This document shows positions 26,145 to 36,217 of a stretch of 64,000 nt of DNA, one piece after another. The notes under the pieces were generated by a model that saw only the letters and a list, made by a program, of their open reading frames with translations, ran no database searches and was not told the DNA's origin. A program made the translations under genes and the position numbers. The stretch is from Candidatus Phytoplasma luffae (lineage in GTDB: Bacteria > Bacillota_I > Bacilli_A > Acholeplasmatales > Acholeplasmataceae). Position 1 is the first letter of the stretch, and every line of letters begins with the position of its first letter. Location of the stretch: contig NZ_CP054393.1 in assembly GCF_018024475.1 (NCBI RefSeq), positions 62,001 through 126,000 of the forward strand, written 5' to 3'.

Positions 26145-26657
26145 ATGAAAAAAGGTTTATTATTTTTGTTTAATAATTTTGAAGATTGCGAAGCTTTAGT
26201 TACAAGAGCGATTTTAAAAAAAAATTGTTTAAATGTACAAACTTTTACTCCTAATGCATCTTTAGAAGTTTTATCTTCACAAAAACTTATAGTAAAAGCG
26301 GATCAACATATAGATGACGTTAATTTTAAGGAATATGATTTTTTGATAATACCAGGCGGCCCATATATTTTAAAAATGATAGAAGAAAAAAAAGATATTT
26401 TATTTCGTTTGTATGAAATTATTCAATATTTTTTTGACAACAAAAAAATAATTGGTGCTATTTGCGCAGGTCCTGTTTTTTTAGGACAATTAAAATTATT
26501 AAAAAAACATAATTTTACTTGTTATCCAGGTTGCGAAAAATATATTGAAGGAAATCATTTAAATGAAAAAGCTGTTACTAGCGATTTTATAATAACTTCG
26601 CGTTCTCCAGAAACTGTTTTTCATTTTGTTAAACATTTATTGAATAAAATGAATTAA
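26145..26657 (+). CDS. DJ-1/PfpI family protein
   Basis: 170 residues. The nucleophile elbow IGAICAGPVFLGQL carries the conserved cysteine (about residue 106), and the strand YDFLIIPGGPY with the family glycines precedes it. Family members include chaperones, deglycases and stress proteins, so the exact reaction cannot be given. The ~270-base upstream gap is shared with the divergent membrane protein gene and probably contains both promoters. Confidence 0.88.
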   Translation: MKKGLLFLFNNFEDCEALVTRAILKKNCLNVQTFTPNASLEVLSSQKLIVKADQHIDDVNFKEYDFLIIPGGPYILKMIEEKKDILFRLYEIIQYFFDNKKIIGAICAGPVFLGQLKLLKKHNFTCYPGCEKYIEGNHLNEKAVTSDFIITSRSPETVFHFVKHLLNKMN

Positions 26658-27126
26658 TTTTTTAGAAAGTAAAAAAATATAAAAATAAAAAATTATTTTA
26701 ACAAAAAAGAATATTTTTGATTCGCTTATAAAAGAGACATATCTTTGTATAAGTTTTATTAATATAAAAAACGATAAAAAATTATTATAGATAAATAATT
26801 TTATATTTATACTTTACTTTTTTACAATTTATATTCCTTATTTTTAAAAATAAATTAACTTATATAATGATTTATCAAAATTAATATTTTTTAATGTAAA
26901 AAATTACACAATTTTTGATTAGGGTTTGCTACTTTTACATAAAAAAATAAGTTTTAATAAAGATTGTTATTGTTTAAATATTCGATCTAGTAAAATTATT
27001 CTCGTTTTCTCTTATTTATTTTTTATTATTCATTAAATTGCTCTTTATATCAGCGTTTAAAAACCATATTTTATAATTATCGTGAAAAAAATAATTAAAA
27101 TCAAAATAAATAGAAAAGAAATATAT
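26658..27126. other. gene-free AT-rich gap
   Basis: No reading frame, tRNA or clear terminator is seen. A GTG at 27082 extends the next ORF by 15 codons but has no Shine-Dalgarno. The segment around 26920-26990 has slightly higher G+C and may be a worn gene remnant; I cannot identify it. Confidence 0.4.
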
Positions 27127-27885
27127 ATGATAATACATAAAAAAAAAATTATTTGTTTGTTATTTATTATTTTTTCTTTATTACTTATTGTAAACTTATT
27201 CTTTCAAATAAAATATATAGAAATATTTTTTAGCATTTTTTTATTAATATTTATTATTTATTTTTTTATTTTACCCGAAAAATTTATTATAGGTGGTTTA
27301 GAAAGTAATTTAATTTTTTTAGACAAAATTTTGTATTACGATAACAAAAATAAAAAACAAAAATATTTTTTTAGTAAAAAAAAAATAATTATTTTTATAA
27401 GAGCTATTATTTTTATTTTCGCTTTTTTAATTTTTTTATGGGAAAAAATCATTCCAAACATATTAATATCATCATTAATTTTTATTTTAATTTTTTACAT
27501 AACATTCAAAATATTAAATTTTTTTAAAATTAAACAAAATTCGATCATTTCTTCTTATCCTCGATGTGTTCAAAAAAATATTTTTTATAAATTATTGTTG
27601 TCTTCAACAATCACAGGAATAGCAATTGGCTTAAGTTGTGGTTCACTTTTGAAAAATAATTTTGCCACAGGTGGGACAGATATTATTTTTCTATTTTTAC
27701 ATCAAACAATAGAAATTCCGATTTCAATTATATGTTTATTAATAGATGGTTCAACTATTTTATTATCTTTTATCATTGATTTAAAAAGAGAAAAATTAAA
27801 AAACCAAATAATAATTAAATACATTTTATCTATTTTTATTTTTTTTACTGCTATAAGCATAATTCATTTTATAAATATAAAATAA
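27127..27885 (+). CDS. YitT-family membrane protein
   Basis: About 252 residues from the ATG at 27127; an upstream GTG at 27082 is possible but AGAAAAGA sits ahead of the ATG. Six or so hydrophobic helices are visible. The segment SSTITGIAIGLSCGSLLKNN and FATGGTDIIFLFLHQ is the YitT pattern (GSxxGGTDIIA). Usually such proteins end with a soluble DUF2179 domain; here the protein stops after the last helix, so it is the short form. Transport role unknown. Confidence 0.7.
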   Translation: MIIHKKKIICLLFIIFSLLLIVNLFFQIKYIEIFFSIFLLIFIIYFFILPEKFIIGGLESNLIFLDKILYYDNKNKKQKYFFSKKKIIIFIRAIIFIFAFLIFLWEKIIPNILISSLIFILIFYITFKILNFFKIKQNSIISSYPRCVQKNIFYKLLLSSTITGIAIGLSCGSLLKNNFATGGTDIIFLFLHQTIEIPISIICLLIDGSTILLSFIIDLKREKLKNQIIIKYILSIFIFFTAISIIHFINIK

Positions 27886-27915
27886 ATAAGAAATTTTTTA
27901 AAAAAGAACAAAATA

Positions 27916-28632
27916 ATGATAATATCCAAAAACAATCCTCAATTTAAAAAATTAAAAAAACTTTCTTTTAAAAAATATCGTGATTTATATCAAGAATTTT
28001 TAGTATTCGGGAATCATTTAGTAGAAGAAGCTTTAAAAGCAAAAATAGTTTTAGAATTATATACCACTTCTTTAAATGGACAAGGAACTTTAATATCAGA
28101 AAATTTAATGAAAGAATTAAATAATAATAAAATAATTTATAAAATATGTGCCGTTTGTAAAAAAAATAATAAATCATTAGAAAGTGATAAGATCCTAGTT
28201 TTAGATGATATTCAAGATCCTGGAAACGCTGGAACCTTGTTAAGAAGTGCTTGTGCCTTTGGTTTTAAACATGTTTTAAGCAGCAATAAAACAGTTGATT
28301 TTTATAATGAAAAAACAATCCAAAGTAGCCAAGGCGCTATATTTAATTTATTTTTAGAAAAAGGCGAAATACTGGATTTTTTAACTTATTATAAAAATAA
28401 TAACTATCTTATTTTTAGCACTTCTGTTAATAAAAAAAATATAAATTTGAAAGAAATATCTACATTAGATAAAAAAATAAAAAAAATTTTAATATTAGGT
28501 AACGAAGGTTCTGGTATATCTGATTCAGTTCAACAAAAATCTGATTATTTTATTAGTATAGATACTTCTGATTGCGTAGAAAGTTTAAATGTAGGAGTGG
28601 CTGGAAGTATTATTATGCATCTTTTAAAATAA
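27916..28632 (+). CDS. TrmH/SpoU-family RNA 2'-O-methyltransferase
   Basis: 238 residues. The knotted SPOUT motifs are present: LDDIQDPGNAGTLLRSACAF (motif 1), LGNEGSGIS (motif 2) and ESLNVGVAGSIIMHLL (motif 3). The N-terminal part resembles the L30e-like substrate-binding domain of RlmB-type enzymes. It methylates ribose in rRNA or tRNA; which one cannot be told from sequence alone. It lies 30 bases after the YitT-like gene, possibly one transcript. Confidence 0.9.
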   Translation: MIISKNNPQFKKLKKLSFKKYRDLYQEFLVFGNHLVEEALKAKIVLELYTTSLNGQGTLISENLMKELNNNKIIYKICAVCKKNNKSLESDKILVLDDIQDPGNAGTLLRSACAFGFKHVLSSNKTVDFYNEKTIQSSQGAIFNLFLEKGEILDFLTYYKNNNYLIFSTSVNKKNINLKEISTLDKKIKKILILGNEGSGISDSVQQKSDYFISIDTSDCVESLNVGVAGSIIMHLLK

Positions 28633-28650
28633 TAAAAAAATATTATAAAT

Positions 28651-28697
28651 AAAAAAAGATAATATTCATTAAATGAAAAAATATTATCTTTTTTTAT
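28651..28697. terminator. bidirectional terminator
   Basis: Arms AAAGATAATATTCATT / AATGAAAAAATATTATCTTT, imperfect, with A and T runs outside. It separates the convergent methyltransferase and cca genes. Confidence 0.7.
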
Positions 28698-28722
28698 TTA
28701 TAAAGAAAAATTAAATTTATTT

Positions 28723-29607
28723 TTAATTCAAAAGCTTATTTTTAGATATTTTATATAAACAAAACAAACTATTCATTCTTTTTTTTTCTTTCTTACTAAA
28801 AGAAAAAGAATTAATTATATTAGGATTAAGAATAAAAGATAAATTTAAAAATAATTCAGGATAGATTACTTCTAATTTTTCTTTTAAAACAAATAAAATA
28901 CCTTCTTTAAATTCTTTAACATAATTTATAGCATTAGTATCTTTTAAAGATAAAAAAGCTTGTTTAAAAAATTTTTGTTGAGTTATTTTTTTTAACTCTT
29001 TCCATATATCATTAGGATTTAAATTTTCTAATAAAAAAACATTAGATATTAAAATTTGTTGAATTCGATAATCTATTTTAAAATTAGTTTTAGCTTGGAG
29101 AACGAAAACCCTCATCATACGTAAAACATCTTCGGTCAATTTTAAAAAAGGATCTCCGACAATTCTAATAAACTTTTTTTTCAAGTCATTATATCCATTA
29201 ACATAATCGAAAATTTCTAATTTTTCATTCATCAAAAAACAATTAATAGTAAAATCGCGTCTTTTTAAATCTTCTTTTGCATCAGAAATAAATTCTACAC
29301 AACGAGGGTTTCTATAATCTAAATAAAGTTTTTCTTTTCTATAAGTAGTTATTTCAAATTTTTCTTTTAAAAAAATAATTTTAAAAGTTCCGTATTCAAT
29401 ATTATTTTTTTTACAAATAAAAAATTGTTTTATTTCTTGATAAAGACCATTAGTTATAATATCTACATCATTAAAAGGGATATTTAACAATAAATCTCTT
29501 ACTGCACCGCCTACAATAAAAGCTTCAAATCCTTTTTTTCTAATAGCTTTTAATAATAATTGAGCTTTTTTTATTTTATCATTGATGGATAAATCTTTAT
29601 TTATTAT
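28723..29607 (-). CDS. cca: CCA-adding tRNA nucleotidyltransferase with unusual start
   Basis: The nucleotidyltransferase signature is clear: FIVGGAVRDLL with DVDI following, then RRDFTINCFLM and an ERA-like DVLRMMRVFVLQAK. No ATG, GTG or TTG exists in frame before the essential GGAVRD motif; the frame is closed by a stop further upstream inside degV. The best candidate is ATA at 29607, which overlaps the degV stop as ATAA, like the common ATGA junction. A TTG at 29490 would remove the GGAVRD motif and the active site. Length from ATA would be 294 residues, well under the ~400 of Bacillus CCA enzymes, so the C-terminal tRNA-binding part is reduced. Confidence 0.8.
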   Translation of the reverse strand: MINKDLSINDKIKKAQLLLKAIRKKGFEAFIVGGAVRDLLLNIPFNDVDIITNGLYQEIKQFFICKKNNIEYGTFKIIFLKEKFEITTYRKEKLYLDYRNPRCVEFISDAKEDLKRRDFTINCFLMNEKLEIFDYVNGYNDLKKKFIRIVGDPFLKLTEDVLRMMRVFVLQAKTNFKIDYRIQQILISNVFLLENLNPNDIWKELKKITQQKFFKQAFLSLKDTNAINYVKEFKEGILFVLKEKLEVIYPELFLNLSFILNPNIINSFSFSKKEKKRMNSLFCLYKISKNKLLN

Positions 29608-30482
29608 TTTAAAAGTATTACACCTACTCCCACGACATTATTGCCAACATGAGCACCCACAGCTGGCGAAGAAGGAACTTCAATAACATCTTCTAAATTA
29701 AATTCTTTTTTTAAAATCTCTTTTAATTTAGTTTTTAATAAAATATTATTTCCTGTAGTTAAAATATGTATTAAAAATTTTTTATTTTTAGTATAATTTT
29801 TAATTTTTTTAACAATAAAATAAAATGCTTTATCTATATTAATTTTTTTACTAATTAAAACAATTTCCCCTTTTTTATTAACTTGTAAAATAGGTTTTAT
29901 TCTAAAAAGTCTTCCAATGAAACTTTTACTTCTACTTAAGCGTCCATTATTAATTAATTGATTCAAAGAATTAACAACAAAAAAAATAGTATTATTTTTT
30001 TTAAAAAAATCTAACTGTTCTATAACGTTTGTTATAGATGTATTTGCCTCAAAAAGACGTTGCGCTGTTAAAGCGAAAAATCCTTCTGAAAAACAAACAG
30101 TATTAGTATCATAAGGGATAACTTCGATCAAATCTTTGACCTGTTTTTGCGCTTGAATAACTGAATTATAACTTCCGCTTAATTTTTTTGAAATAGTTGT
30201 AACAAAAATTTTTTTATAACCTTCTTGTGCTATTTTTTTAAAATACAAAACTAATTCACCGACAGAAGGCTGAGATGTTTTAATAATTAAATTATCATCT
30301 TTTTCCATCATATCATAAAAAGTAGAAGCTTTGATGGTTTCGCCATCTATATATGTTTCATTATTAATATGAATTTTAATCCTTATTAAATCAATATTTT
30401 TCAAAAAACGAGGATAATAATCTAAACAACTAGTAGATGTGGAGGCTACTTTAATTTCTTTTTTTATATCAATTTGTCCCAT
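29604..30482 (-). CDS. DegV-family fatty-acid-binding protein
   Basis: 292 residues. Start STSCLDYYPRFLKNIDLIRI, TSQPSVGELVLYFKKI, SKKLSGSYNSVIQA and the closing PAVGAHVGNNVVGVGVI all match the DegV family. Firmicute relatives bind fatty acids and feed fatty acid kinase. The gene is followed by cca with a four-base overlap if cca starts at ATA. Confidence 0.88.
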   Translation of the reverse strand: MGQIDIKKEIKVASTSTSCLDYYPRFLKNIDLIRIKIHINNETYIDGETIKASTFYDMMEKDDNLIIKTSQPSVGELVLYFKKIAQEGYKKIFVTTISKKLSGSYNSVIQAQKQVKDLIEVIPYDTNTVCFSEGFFALTAQRLFEANTSITNVIEQLDFFKKNNTIFFVVNSLNQLINNGRLSRSKSFIGRLFRIKPILQVNKKGEIVLISKKINIDKAFYFIVKKIKNYTKNKKFLIHILTTGNNILLKTKLKEILKKEFNLEDVIEVPSSPAVGAHVGNNVVGVGVILLK

Positions 30483-30610
30483 TCATAATCCTTTTTAAAA
30501 GAACAAAATAAATTCATTCCATACATATAAATTAATAAAAATATTTTTGCAATCAAGATTCAAAAAAATAATATTGAAATGATTAATAGAAATAAAAATT
30601 AAAATAAATA

Positions 30611-31162
30611 TTATATTTTTTTATAAAAATTTATTTTTTTAGTTCCGAATTTTTTATATTTTAAAAAAACAAAATTATCCATTTGAGGCGGTAATAAAGT
30701 TTTATAATGGGTTTCGACCACGATTAAACTTTTATCATGTGTAATCGAGTCTAAATTGGCAAAAATCAAAGGATAAAAATTAGAAAAATATGGCGGGTCT
30801 AAAATAATTAAATCAAATATTATGTTTTTTTTATTAAAAAATTTTAACATTTTAAAAGCATCACTATAAAAAATTTTAATTTCTTCTTCTTTTAATTTCA
30901 ATTTAATTTTATTTTTTTTAATAATTTGAAAAGAAAGAAAAAAATTTTCAACTAAATAAATTTGTTTAGCATTTCTACTCAAAGCTTCAAAACCATAAGC
31001 TCCTGAGCCCGCAAACAAATCTAAAACAATACTTTTATCAATGAAATCGCTAATTGTATCAAATAAAGATTTTCTTAATAAATGAGAAGTGCTACGAGTA
31101 CGAATCGAAGGAACTGAATTTAATTTAAAACCTTTATATTTACCAGAAATAATATATAACAT
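30611..31162 (-). CDS. rsmD: 16S rRNA m2G966 methyltransferase RsmD
   Basis: 183 residues, typical. SAM-binding LDLFAGSGAYGFEALSR and catalytic LIILDPPYF. N-terminal GKYKGFKLNSVP and RSTSHLLRKSLFD match the RNA-binding part. It modifies the small ribosomal subunit. Isolated, with ~130 bases on each side. Confidence 0.92.
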   Translation of the reverse strand: MLYIISGKYKGFKLNSVPSIRTRSTSHLLRKSLFDTISDFIDKSIVLDLFAGSGAYGFEALSRNAKQIYLVENFFLSFQIIKKNKIKLKLKEEEIKIFYSDAFKMLKFFNKKNIIFDLIILDPPYFSNFYPLIFANLDSITHDKSLIVVETHYKTLLPPQMDNFVFLKYKKFGTKKINFYKKI

Positions 31163-31260
31163 ATAACATATTCTCTTTTGATACTTTATCTAAAATACAA
31201 AAAATAATATTCTATTTCTAACTTAAAGATATAAAAAAATTTAAATCAAAATATAAAAAA

Positions 31261-31812
31261 TTATAAAAAATTTTTAAATTTTGAATTATATTCTTTATGA
31301 TCTATTTTTTTAATTTTATTAATGAATTTATTTTCTGTAAAATAACGAAATAATTTAGTTATAAAAGATTCATTTTGTCTATTTAATGGTTTAACCAAGA
31401 CAGAAATTATATCACTTTTATTAGCGCTCGCGATATCAGTTCTTAATTGGTCACCTATCATAATAGCTTCATCAGAATTAATATTCAACAATTTTAAAGC
31501 TTTTTTTAATCCCCAAGCAGAAGGTTTTTTTTGAAATAAATTTAAATATATATATTTTAATTGTTCAAAAAAAATATTTTTTTTAATTTTTTTTAAAGAA
31601 GCGTTAGAAATAATAACTATTTCAAAATCAGAACTTAGTTTTTTTAAAAAATGTTTAGTTTTATCATTCAATTGTTTTTCTTCAGAATTTAATAAAGTAT
31701 TATCTAAATCAAAAAACAAAGCTTTAATATTTTTTTTTTTAAATTCATCATAAGGTATACTAAAAACAGAATTATAATAAAAAGAAGGTAATAATTTATA
31801 TTTACTTTTCAT
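31261..31812 (-). CDS. HAD-superfamily phosphatase, YqeG type
   Basis: 183 residues. HAD motif I FFDLDNTLLNSEEK with the nucleophile Asp, motif II IISNAS and motif IV MIGDQLRTDIASANKSD. The YqeG subfamily keeps ILFFDLDNTL and GDQLxTD. It starts two bases after greA stops, so the two are co-translated. Substrate unknown. Confidence 0.9.
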   Translation of the reverse strand: MKSKYKLLPSFYYNSVFSIPYDEFKKKNIKALFFDLDNTLLNSEEKQLNDKTKHFLKKLSSDFEIVIISNASLKKIKKNIFFEQLKYIYLNLFQKKPSAWGLKKALKLLNINSDEAIMIGDQLRTDIASANKSDIISVLVKPLNRQNESFITKLFRYFTENKFINKIKKIDHKEYNSKFKNFL

Positions 31813-31814
31813 TT

Positions 31815-32288
31815 TTAATCAACTTTCAAAATTTCAATGTTAAAAATCTTCCCTGTGTCTGTTTTAAACGATATTTGATCACCTTCTAAATGACCTTTTA
31901 AACTTTGGCCTAAAGGCGATTCCATAGAAATCTTATTTTCAAAAGGATCGACTTCTAAAACACCTACTAATTCTAAATATTGTTCTTTATTATCATTATG
32001 AAATTTAATCCAAACTTTTTTACCGATATTAATTCTGCCATCACCATCAGATGCATTGATAATTGTAACATTTTTTAGAATATTTTGTATCTCTAAAATA
32101 CGCGATTCTATAAAAGATTGTTCATTACGTGCTGCGCTATAATCAGCGTTTTCACTTAAATCCCCTTGTTCTCTTGCTTCTTTAAGAGCTTTTAAATTTT
32201 CATTTCTTTTGACATTTTTTAAATAATCTAATTCACTTTTTAATTTATCTAAACCTGACTGAGTCAATTCATATTTTTTTTGATTCAC
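31815..32288 (-). CDS. greA: transcription elongation factor GreA
   Basis: 157 residues, normal. The N-terminal coiled-coil finger carries the acidic tip (EAREQGDLSENADYSAARNE) that reactivates backtracked RNA polymerase; the C-terminal domain ends with SPLGQSLKGHLEGDQ. Downstream yqeG is two bases away; upstream lies a methyltransferase from the alaS group. Confidence 0.96.
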   Translation of the reverse strand: MNQKKYELTQSGLDKLKSELDYLKNVKRNENLKALKEAREQGDLSENADYSAARNEQSFIESRILEIQNILKNVTIINASDGDGRINIGKKVWIKFHNDNKEQYLELVGVLEVDPFENKISMESPLGQSLKGHLEGDQISFKTDTGKIFNIEILKVD

Positions 32289-32337
32289 TTTATTTTATCC
32301 CTTTCGATAAAAATAATTATTTAAATTATCATTATAT

Positions 32338-32916
32338 TTATTTTTTAACAGAAAAACTAAGACCATCACCGATATCTAAAAATAAAGTATCAAAAGTTGA
32401 ATTATTTTTTAAAAATATTTTAAAATCATTTATTTTTTTAATCAAACGTTTGGTACTACGAGAAATATTCAAACTTTGAATATCTAAATTATGAAAATTT
32501 AAATTATCGCATATAATAATACCATTTTTTTTTAAAAAAAATTGATATTTTTGAAAAACCTTTATATATTGAGCTTTAGCGATATCAATAAAAATTAAAT
32601 CATATTTTTGACGAGGATGATAAAAAAGAGCTTCTGACCAAATAAATTCAATATTAAATTTTCCTTGTTTGAGAAAACTTAAAGCTAATTGATATTTATT
32701 GTAATCTCTTTCGATAGTATGAATTTGATTATGTTCATTACTCATTCCTAAAGCGCTATAACCAATAGCAGTACCTATTTCTAAAATATTTGATATATTT
32801 ATTTTATCAATTACCTTCTGCAAAAATAATAAAGTATCATCGCGAACAATAGGAATTTTATTTTCTAGAGCATATTTTTTAATTTTTTTTAAATAATTTT
32901 CTTTTTGATTTGACAT
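32338..32916 (-). CDS. SAM-dependent O-methyltransferase (YrrM/TrmR-like)
   Basis: 192 residues. The SAM motif ILEIGTAIGYSALGM is followed by HTIERDYNK and the metal-site region FIDIAKAQYIKVFQKY and CDNLNF. In Bacillus, yrrM lies in the alaS-greA neighbourhood and its product modifies tRNA wobble uridine (TrmR). The same neighbours here support that role; the substrate is not proven by sequence. Confidence 0.85.
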   Translation of the reverse strand: MSNQKENYLKKIKKYALENKIPIVRDDTLLFLQKVIDKINISNILEIGTAIGYSALGMSNEHNQIHTIERDYNKYQLALSFLKQGKFNIEFIWSEALFYHPRQKYDLIFIDIAKAQYIKVFQKYQFFLKKNGIIICDNLNFHNLDIQSLNISRSTKRLIKKINDFKIFLKNNSTFDTLFLDIGDGLSFSVKK

Positions 32917-32935
32917 AATGGAGAATATTTTACTT

Positions 32936-33400
32936 TTATTGTTTTAATTTATTTGTTGAATCGATATCAAGATTATTATAATAATTTAAATAATTTTGTA
33001 AAATTATAGATGCCGCTATTTGGTCTTTTATATTTTTAATTTTATTTTTTTTACAATTTCCTTCTCTCAGGAATTGATAAGCTTGTTTAGTTGATAATCT
33101 CTCATCCCAAAGAATAACTTCTATAAAGTTAAAATTACTTTTAAGTATATTAAGAAAATCTATACTAATTTGAGCTTTTATTCCGATATCATTATTCATA
33201 TGTTTAGGATAGCCTAAAATAATCTTAGTAACATGGAATTCATTAATTATTTCGGTTAAAGGTTTTATTAATTCTTTATATTGAGCAACATTAAAAAAAA
33301 GTGTTTTTAAATTATTTACAATAATACCGGATTCAGAAATAGCAATCCCTAAAGTTTTTTCGCCCAAATCCAAACCTAAAAAAACATTTTTTTTTATCAC
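32936..33400 (-). CDS. yqgF: RNase H-fold nuclease YqgF/RuvX
   Basis: 154 residues from a GTG at 33400 that overlaps the alaS stop (GTGA); GGAAG lies eight bases ahead. A TTG at 33415 is the other possible start. LGLDLGEKTLGIAIS, ILGYPKHMNND and LWDERLSTKQAYQFL are the YqgF motifs. Family members act on pre-16S rRNA ends and were proposed as Holliday-junction resolvases. The alaS-yqgF pairing is as in Bacillus. Confidence 0.9.
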   Translation of the reverse strand: MIKKNVFLGLDLGEKTLGIAISESGIIVNNLKTLFFNVAQYKELIKPLTEIINEFHVTKIILGYPKHMNNDIGIKAQISIDFLNILKSNFNFIEVILWDERLSTKQAYQFLREGNCKKNKIKNIKDQIAASIILQNYLNYYNNLDIDSTNKLKQ

Positions 33401-36033
33401 AAAAATAACTTCCAATCAGCTTGAAATTGATCAAATTTATCAATAAAATTACTGCAAGATTGTCCAAATTGATTATTTCCGCCACCTCGGCCAATAATTA
33501 ATTTGTTAATTTTTTTAATAAAATTTCCAACATGAACTCTTTTGCTTTTGCATAAAAACATAAATTTATCTATTTGTTTATGACATATACATAAAAAATC
33601 ATTATTCATTTTTTTAAATAAATGCTCTAATAAAATTTTTAACATATTAGTAGTAATTTCTGAACCTTGAATAACGATCATCATTTCTTTTTCTATTTTT
33701 TCTGGAATGAAAGAATCTGCTTTCGATAAAATATATTTATTTTGTTTTACAATAATATATTGTTTTAAATCGTTTAAATATTTTTGCAAAAATTCTAAAT
33801 GATTTTTATAATTTTGGATATCTTGATAACTATTATATTTAATTTCTGGTGATATAATCTTTTTTTGCTTAGACAAAAAAACATTATCATTAATTTCTTC
33901 TTCTGCTTCTTTTAATTTTGTTAACAAACGTTTTTCTTCCAACAATAAAGGATTTATTTTTTCTTTTAATAAATGAAAAATATTATCTCCTGAAGAAGCT
34001 TCGATTCTATAAACGCCTGAACCAATCACTTTATAATTTAAAATAAAAAACCTTTTTAATTCTGAAGTATTTTTTGCGTGAGTTCCGCCACATAATTGAA
34101 TAGAAAAATCTCCTATTCTGACTACTCTCACTATCTCTGGATAAATTTTATTACTTAATAATGGGATTTTTTGATTTATAGCTTCGGCCAAAGTTTTATG
34201 TTGGATAATGACTGGATGTTTTTGATTTATCCATTCATTTACTTTATTTTCAACCCTCATTAAGTCTTGAAAAGTAAAATGTCGAGAATAAGTGAAATCT
34301 AATCTCAAAGATTCAAAATCTAAAGCTGAACTACGAGACTGAAAATTATTATCTAAAAGTAATTTTAAAGCATCATGTAACAAATGAACGGCAGTATGAT
34401 TCAAAGAAGATTTTTTTCTTTTAGAAATATCAATAGAAGCGATTACTTCTTTACCTTCAAGAAAAAATTTTTTAAAAGGTTTTTTGAATTTATGAAGAAA
34501 TTGATTATTAGGTAATTTTATAACTTGATCAACTTCTAAATCATTAATTTTTCCTGAATCTGAATTTTGTCCCCCCATAAGAGGCAAAAAAGGGGTTTGT
34601 TTTAAAACAATGCCTTCAGGGAAAATTTTCAAAACTTGAGTTTTATTTTCAAATATTTCATAACCAATAAAATCACTTTTTTCTTTAAATTCTAAAAAGA
34701 GATTATTTTGTTTATTCATATCAGAATTAATATTGCTTCGTTCGCGCGATAATTGTTTTTGCTTTTCTAAAAAAATATCGAATTTTTCTTCATTTCGATC
34801 ATCTATCAAAATATTATTTTGATGAGCATATTCTATAATTAAATCTTTTGGTAAACCGTAAGTATCATAAAGTTTAAAAAAATTAATACCTGATAATACA
34901 TTATTTGAAACAAATTTTATAAATAATTTTTTAACTTTGTTCAAATTAAATAAGAATTTTTCTTCTTCTAATTGGATCATGTTTTCGATAATATTTTGTT
35001 TTGTTCTTAAATAAGGATAAGATTTTTCCATAATATCGATAACTACAGAAACTAATTTAAATAAAAAGGGTTTTTTTAAATTTATTTTTTTACCTTTTAA
35101 AAAAGCTCTTCTTAAAATTTTTTTTAAAACATAACCTCTTCCGATGTTAGAAAAAGAAACACCATCACCGATACCAAAAACTAAAGTTTTAATATGGTCA
35201 GCGATAATTCTAAAATTTTCTTTCCGTTCATAATATGATAAACCGCTTAAAAGAGTTATTTTTTCAATAATAGGTAAAAAAAGATCTGTTTCAAAAGTAG
35301 TTTCTGTATTTTGAAAAATACATGCTAAACGTTCTAATCCTGCACCAGTATCAATATTTTTAATAGGTAATTCTTTATAATTTTCTCTCTTTATTCCAGA
35401 TACACTATTATATTCAGAAAAAACAATATTCCAAACCTCAATAAAACGATTATTTGGGATATCTTCTATAATTAATTGAATATCTCTTTCATCGTATTTA
35501 GAACCTCTATCAAAAAAAATTTCTGTACAAGGGCCGCAAGGACCTTCGCCAATTTCCCAAAAATTAGTTTTTAAAGGGATCAATCTTTTAGGATCGATAC
35601 CTTTTTTTAACCATAAATTATATGTCTCTTTATCTTGATAAAAATAAGTAATATATAAATTATTTTTTGATAAATTTAACCATTTATCAGAAAATAAAAA
35701 TTCATAAGCTAAATCAATTGATTCTTTTTTAAAATAATCTCCTATAGAAAAATTACCTAACATTTCAAAAAAAGTATGATGAATCATACTTGTTCCTACA
35801 TTTTCAATATCATTCGTTCTTAAACATTTTTGTATATTAACTATTTTAGTAAATAAAGCTTTTTTAGAACCATCCAAATACTTTTTTAAAGGGATAACAC
35901 CCGCATTCACCCACAACAAACTAGGATCAGAAGAATCTGGAATTAAAGAAACTGATTTTTCTAAGTGATGCCCTTTGTTAAGAAAAAAATCTAACCATTT
36001 TTGTTTAATTTCCATGAAAGACATTTTTTTCAT
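33397..36033 (-). CDS. alaS: alanyl-tRNA synthetase
   Basis: 878 residues, full length with all domains. Class II catalytic domain (RTNDIENVGTSMIHHTFFEMLGN split over two motifs), an editing domain with zinc ligands HTAVHLLHDAL and CGGTHAKNT, and the C-terminal domain ending with GRGGGNNQFGQ. No T-box-like leader is seen upstream. Confidence 0.97.
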   Translation of the reverse strand: MKKMSFMEIKQKWLDFFLNKGHHLEKSVSLIPDSSDPSLLWVNAGVIPLKKYLDGSKKALFTKIVNIQKCLRTNDIENVGTSMIHHTFFEMLGNFSIGDYFKKESIDLAYEFLFSDKWLNLSKNNLYITYFYQDKETYNLWLKKGIDPKRLIPLKTNFWEIGEGPCGPCTEIFFDRGSKYDERDIQLIIEDIPNNRFIEVWNIVFSEYNSVSGIKRENYKELPIKNIDTGAGLERLACIFQNTETTFETDLFLPIIEKITLLSGLSYYERKENFRIIADHIKTLVFGIGDGVSFSNIGRGYVLKKILRRAFLKGKKINLKKPFLFKLVSVVIDIMEKSYPYLRTKQNIIENMIQLEEEKFLFNLNKVKKLFIKFVSNNVLSGINFFKLYDTYGLPKDLIIEYAHQNNILIDDRNEEKFDIFLEKQKQLSRERSNINSDMNKQNNLFLEFKEKSDFIGYEIFENKTQVLKIFPEGIVLKQTPFLPLMGGQNSDSGKINDLEVDQVIKLPNNQFLHKFKKPFKKFFLEGKEVIASIDISKRKKSSLNHTAVHLLHDALKLLLDNNFQSRSSALDFESLRLDFTYSRHFTFQDLMRVENKVNEWINQKHPVIIQHKTLAEAINQKIPLLSNKIYPEIVRVVRIGDFSIQLCGGTHAKNTSELKRFFILNYKVIGSGVYRIEASSGDNIFHLLKEKINPLLLEEKRLLTKLKEAEEEINDNVFLSKQKKIISPEIKYNSYQDIQNYKNHLEFLQKYLNDLKQYIIVKQNKYILSKADSFIPEKIEKEMMIVIQGSEITTNMLKILLEHLFKKMNNDFLCICHKQIDKFMFLCKSKRVHVGNFIKKINKLIIGRGGGNNQFGQSCSNFIDKFDQFQADWKLFL

Positions 36034-36217
36034 TTAACAAATATTTCCTCACTAATTAATTTTTAAAAATATTTTGATAAAAAAATAAAATAATATTAAT
36101 TTTATTTTGATATATAATAAAATTTAATATTTTTTAAAAAAAATTTATTTAAAATCAAAAAACTAATAAAAAATATATTTTCGTTGATTTCTTTTTAAAT
36201 AAAAAAAAGATAATAAA

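Noticed and set aside
36034-36217. Possible T-box leader before alaS
   Set aside because: No T-box consensus (TGGNACCGCG-like) and no terminator stem; only AT-rich sequence.
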